A DNA stretch of 64,000 bases from Clostridia bacterium (lineage in GTDB: Bacteria > Bacillota > Clostridia > Oscillospirales > Acutalibacteraceae): contig JAFTWW010000046.1 of NCBI GenBank assembly GCA_017465085.1, positions 35,453 through 99,452 of the forward strand. Reading direction: 5' to 3'. This document shows, one piece after another, positions 60,959 through 64,000 of the stretch (position 1 is the stretch's first letter; every line of letters starts with the position of its first letter). The position numbers and the translations under genes were made by a program. The notes under the pieces were generated by a model. That model was not told the origin of the DNA and searched no databases. It saw only the letters and a list, made by a program, of their open reading frames with translations.

Positions 60959-62607
60959 AAAAGAAAATTTTTCGCTCCATTATTACCGTAGCCCTTACTG
61001 TAATGGTGGCTTCCCTTGTAATAGCAAGTAGCTTCCTATACGATTATTTTAATAAACAGCAAAAAAGTCAGCTAAAGGATGAGCTTACACTTGCCTCTAA
61101 TAATGTAAACGAATTAGGGCTCTCCTATTTCGATAATTTTAAGTCCTCCATCTTCCGTTTTACAGTGGTAGATGCTGATGGCGCGGTGCTTTATGATTCT
61201 CAGGCGGATATAACTAAGATGGGAAATCACCTTGACCGCGAGGAGATAAAAGAAGCGCTGGGACAGGGCAGAGGCAGTAGCTCCCGTTATTCCGTAACCC
61301 TTACGGAGAAGACTATGTATGAGGCGGTAAGGCTTGATAACGGCGACGTTTTGCGAGTTTCGGTAAGTCAGGTAACGGTGGGAACACTTATTTTTATAAT
61401 GCTCCCCACCATTTGCGCCATTGTTATTATTTCGGGCTTTGTATCCCTTATCTTATCCGATAAAATGGCGGCAAGTATCGTAAAGCCCCTTGGTGAATTA
61501 GACCTTGAAAACCCCACGGATAAGGTGGTTTATGAGGAACTCACCCCCGTTCTTAGTAAGCTTAATATGCAGCATAAGCAGATAAAAAGGCAGATGCGGG
61601 AATTAAAGCAAAAATCCGATGAATTTGAGCTTATTATTGCCTCTATGAAGGAGGGCCTTGTGCTGCTTGATAAAAACGGCACGGTGCTTAATATAAACGT
61701 CGCCGCTAAAAAGCTTTTCGGTGTGAGCAGTTATTCGGTGGGAGCAAGTTTTTCGACCGTTTGCCGAAATGAAAAAATGGATTTGGCCGTAAAAGAGGCT
61801 TTTCTTAAGGGCCATACCGAGCTTCGCGAAGAGATAGAGCAAAGGGAATATCAGTTTATTATAAACCGTACCGAATCGGATGGAAAAGTATTAGGTGCTG
61901 TAGTCCTTTGCTTTGATATTACCGAGGCGGCCTTTGCCGAGCGGCAGAGAAGAGAGTTTACGGGTAATGTTTCCCATGAGCTTAAAACCCCCTTGCAGTC
62001 TATTATCGGTAGCGCAGAGCTTTTAGAGAACGGACTTGTGAGATTAGAGGATACCGATAGATTTGTAGGTAACATCAAAAACGAAGCGACTCGCCTTGTA
62101 ACCCTTATAAATGATATTATCCGTCTTTCTCAGCTTGATGAGGGAGCCGAGTCCGCTAAAGAATCGGTAGATTTATATGAGGTGGCAAAGGAGGCTGTTG
62201 AGGTCTTAAGCGCCTTAGCCTCAAAGAAAAATGTTAGTCTTACCGTGAACGGCGGCTCTACCGTTATAGTAGGTGTACGAAGATATCTGTATGAAATAAT
62301 ATATAACCTTTGTGATAATGCCATCCGCTATAATAAAGAGGGCGGAAGCGTGACCGTAACTCTTGGAACACAGGACAAAAATACGTATCTTTCGGTAAAG
62401 GATACGGGTATCGGAATACCTAAGGAGCATAAGCCCCGCATTTTTGAGCGCTTTTACCGAGTTGATAAAAGCCACTCCAAAGAAACGGGCGGCACGGGCC
62501 TTGGCCTTTCCATAGTTAAACACGCCGCAGCCTATCACGGCGCGCAAATAGAGCTTTTAAGCGAAGAAAACAAGGGCACCGAAATAATCGTTAAATTTCC
62601 TCAATAA
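60955..62607 (+). CDS. phoR: PhoR-type sensor histidine kinase
   Basis: 550 residues. Membrane helix 1 (about 9-30), an extracytoplasmic domain (about 31-140), helix 2 (about 145-170), a PAS domain (about 220-325), then HisKA with GNVSHELKTPLQSIIGSAEL (phospho-acceptor His) and HATPase with NLCDNAIRYNKEGG, DTGIGIPKEH and GTGLGLSIVKHAAAYHG. The start overlaps phoB by 4 bp. It pairs with that regulator to sense phosphate, probably through PhoU and PstSCAB. Confidence 0.95.
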   Translation: MKKKIFRSIITVALTVMVASLVIASSFLYDYFNKQQKSQLKDELTLASNNVNELGLSYFDNFKSSIFRFTVVDADGAVLYDSQADITKMGNHLDREEIKEALGQGRGSSSRYSVTLTEKTMYEAVRLDNGDVLRVSVSQVTVGTLIFIMLPTICAIVIISGFVSLILSDKMAASIVKPLGELDLENPTDKVVYEELTPVLSKLNMQHKQIKRQMRELKQKSDEFELIIASMKEGLVLLDKNGTVLNINVAAKKLFGVSSYSVGASFSTVCRNEKMDLAVKEAFLKGHTELREEIEQREYQFIINRTESDGKVLGAVVLCFDITEAAFAERQRREFTGNVSHELKTPLQSIIGSAELLENGLVRLEDTDRFVGNIKNEATRLVTLINDIIRLSQLDEGAESAKESVDLYEVAKEAVEVLSALASKKNVSLTVNGGSTVIVGVRRYLYEIIYNLCDNAIRYNKEGGSVTVTLGTQDKNTYLSVKDTGIGIPKEHKPRIFERFYRVDKSHSKETGGTGLGLSIVKHAAAYHGAQIELLSEENKGTEIIVKFPQ

Positions 62608-62611
62608 AAAG

Positions 62612-62639
62612 AAAATCCCGACTAAAAAGTCGGGATTTT
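62612..62639. terminator. Bidirectional terminator, phoR / sortase
   Basis: AAAATCCCGACT/AGTCGGGATTTT 12-bp perfect stem with loop AAAA between convergent genes. Confidence 0.93.
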
Positions 62640-62640
62640 G

Positions 62641-63402
62641 TTATTTAGTCTTCGTATCATCCGTTAGCACAGCTACCACTAAATATCTTTCATCGGAATA
62701 ATATGCGTAGTTTGTGCAGGTGCTAAGTGTAATTATGCGGTCATCGGTGGTGACCGAAACACCCTCCCTTACATTCTTCACAAGAGATTTAGGGTTAAGG
62801 CAATCCTCAAGGAATGCTCCGTAGCCCTCCTTCGTGGAAAAATCAAAGGAATTAAGAATGTGGCGGTCATCATACTTAAAGGCGGAAAAAATCTTGTAGG
62901 TCAGTATGTGACCTGGGGTGTAGATATAAACGGTATCGTGTTCTTCAAAGGTTTGCTTATCGCGGAAATCCCAAAGGGGCGTGAACATTGTTTTATCGGC
63001 AAGATGGTGGCCGTAAAGCACGGTGTTGGGGTCTAAAAAGGCATCGTTATTAAGCCGCTGGGTATAAATACTGCCCGCCTTTTTCCAATTTTCGTCAATA
63101 TCCCGTTTGAGATAATAATCCTCCGCCTTATCGGTACCGCTTTGTAGGATGGGATAATCAATATCCGTATCTTTGACGGTTATCCAACCGATAACATCGG
63201 GATTTCTCTCTTTCAGCGCGGCAAAATCAATGGGGTTATCGGGAAGCTCCACCTCAATATCGGAGGAGTTTTTGAAATCACTGTAATCCTCATTATCGGG
63301 AATTAAGTTGATAATAAGAAGAATGAGTGAAACCGTGAAAACAATAACCGCAGCTATGAGAAGAATTCTGTTAAGTAGTTTTTTTCGGTCCGTAATTATC
63401 AC
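62641..63402 (-). CDS. Class B sortase
   Basis: 253 residues with an N-terminal membrane anchor (LLIAAVIVFTVSLILLIINL, about 14-33). The catalytic triad is clear: His in VLYGHHLAD, Cys in ITLSTCTNY and Arg in SDERYLVVAV. Class B fold features include VIGWITVKDTDIDYPILQSG near residue 75. It would attach surface proteins to peptidoglycan, but no sorted substrate or pilin is in the window. The GTG start has no good ribosome binding site; with the serS stop 7 bp upstream, translational coupling is plausible. Confidence 0.9.
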   Translation of the reverse strand: MIITDRKKLLNRILLIAAVIVFTVSLILLIINLIPDNEDYSDFKNSSDIEVELPDNPIDFAALKERNPDVIGWITVKDTDIDYPILQSGTDKAEDYYLKRDIDENWKKAGSIYTQRLNNDAFLDPNTVLYGHHLADKTMFTPLWDFRDKQTFEEHDTVYIYTPGHILTYKIFSAFKYDDRHILNSFDFSTKEGYGAFLEDCLNPKSLVKNVREGVSVTTDDRIITLSTCTNYAYYSDERYLVVAVLTDDTKTK

Positions 63403-63409
63403 CTAACTA

Positions 63410-64000
63410 TTAACCATTATATTTATTCTTTGCCTTGATTTCGGCGGTGCCGCCCATATAGGGACGTAAAGCCTCGGGGATTTTAACCGAGTAATACTCG
63501 CCATCAAAGGTAAGATTGTTTTCGAGCAATGCAATAAGCATACGAGGGGGTGCAACAACGGTGTTGTTAAGGGTGTGAGCAAGATATTTTTTGCCATCCT
63601 CACCGCGAACGCGGATACCGAGTCTTCTTGCCTGAGCATCACCTAGATTAGAGCAGGAGCAAACCTCAAAATACTTCTGCTGCTTGGGGCTCCAAGCCTC
63701 AACATCATAGGATTTAACCTTAAGGTCTGCAAGGTCACCCGTGCAGCACTCAAGGGTGCGAACGGGGATATCTAAACTCCTGAATAATTCAACAGAGTAG
63801 CTCCACATCTTGTTAAACCAATCCATACTCTCTTCGGGTTTGCAGATAACTATCATTTCCTGCTTTTCGAACTGATGGATGCGGTAGATGCCGCGCTCCT
63901 CAATGCCGTGAGCGCCCTTCTCCTTGCGGAAGCAGGGTGAGTAGCTCGTAAGCGTCAAGGGAAGCTTTTCCTCCTCGGTGATGGTATCAATAAACTTACC
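63410..64000 (-). CDS. serS: Seryl-tRNA synthetase, C-terminal part (5' end outside window)
   Basis: The last 197 or so residues are present; the reading frame stays open to the right edge. Class II motif 2 is CFRKEKGAHGIEERGIYRIH with HQFEKQE, and motif 3 is LNNTVVAPPRMLIALLENN. The serine-site LECCTGDLADLKVKSYDVEA precedes it, and the protein ends with LRPYMGGTAEIKAKN. The K-E-K-G-A-H-G motif-2 wording resembles a variant also found in archaeal enzymes, unlike the standard bacterial E-A-G-S-A-G form. The N-terminal tRNA-binding coiled coil is not in view. Confidence 0.93.
   Translation of the reverse strand, partial: GKFIDTITEEEKLPLTLTSYSPCFRKEKGAHGIEERGIYRIHQFEKQEMIVICKPEESMDWFNKMWSYSVELFRSLDIPVRTLECCTGDLADLKVKSYDVEAWSPKQQKYFEVCSCSNLGDAQARRLGIRVRGEDGKKYLAHTLNNTVVAPPRMLIALLENNLTFDGEYYSVKIPEALRPYMGGTAEIKAKNKYNG

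Overview
The window reads as a chromosome segment of a spore-forming, anaerobic Firmicute of class Clostridia, most likely a gut Oscillospiraceae/Ruminococcaceae-type organism. The grounds are a pro-sigma-E factor next to its SpoIIGA protease, a GerA-type germination operon, a two-gene minimal SUF-like Fe-S system, FMN and SAM-I riboswitches, AGGAGG-type ribosome binding sites, and several host- or plant-glycan glycosidases each paired with an AraC regulator. Genus and species cannot be assigned from the sequence alone. No rRNA, tRNA, CRISPR array, transposase or phage gene was seen.

Layout. 1-6.1 kb: two GH2 beta-mannosidase-like enzymes on either side of an AraC regulator. 6.1-10.0 kb: pyruvate kinase, an Lrp/AsnC regulator, a SLOG-family protein, a membrane-anchored XRE regulator and inorganic pyrophosphatase. 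10.1-10.5 kb: a non-coding region with an array of small hairpins. 10.5-15.6 kb: a G5/3D cell-wall protein, a PyrR-attenuated pyrR-uracil permease unit and amylomaltase. 15.7-22.9 kb: a sporulation block (compact gerA-type operon, a SpoIID-like peptidoglycan-binding protein with a beta-sandwich partner, spoIIGA-sigE, a DUF1294 protein). 22.9-25.2 kb: FMN riboswitch-ribU and SAM-I riboswitch-metK. 25.2-31.4 kb: a GH78 rhamnosidase-like enzyme, a GH38 alpha-mannosidase and two tandem AraC paralogues. 31.5-35.5 kb: a GMP synthase lacking its amidotransferase domain, then a small AT-rich cassette (XRE regulator plus zinc-ribbon membrane protein) between two near-identical 220-bp hairpin-array repeats, then a purine permease. 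35.5-41.9 kb: DUF3737, a PadR-DUF1700-DUF4097 operon, DUF6512, an EamA transporter and Tex. 42.0-48.7 kb: one co-directional run of sufC/sufB-like genes, an ABC exporter, a glycosyltransferase and rfbD-rfbB-rfbC. 48.8-56.0 kb: a small glycine-rich protein, prfC, pth-mfd and a lipoprotein. 56.0-62.6 kb: pstSCAB-phoU-phoB-phoR, a complete phosphate uptake and sensing operon. 62.6-64 kb: a class B sortase behind the 3' part of serS, which runs off the window.

Many regulatory elements are readable directly: two riboswitches, each with its terminator and promoter, a PyrR attenuator with mutually exclusive helices, several near-consensus promoters, and perfect bidirectional terminators at most convergent gene ends. 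At two places the Shine-Dalgarno of a gene sits inside the 3' arm of an upstream hairpin.

The least explained feature is a family of intergenic hairpin arrays (left edge, 10.1 kb, 32.5 kb and 33.8 kb). Tiny hairpins are separated by a short word that reads one way in the left half and as its reverse complement in the right half, and the word differs from array to array. The two copies at 32.5 and 33.8 kb bracket the XRE/zinc-ribbon cassette, and the second abuts the remnant of another XRE gene.
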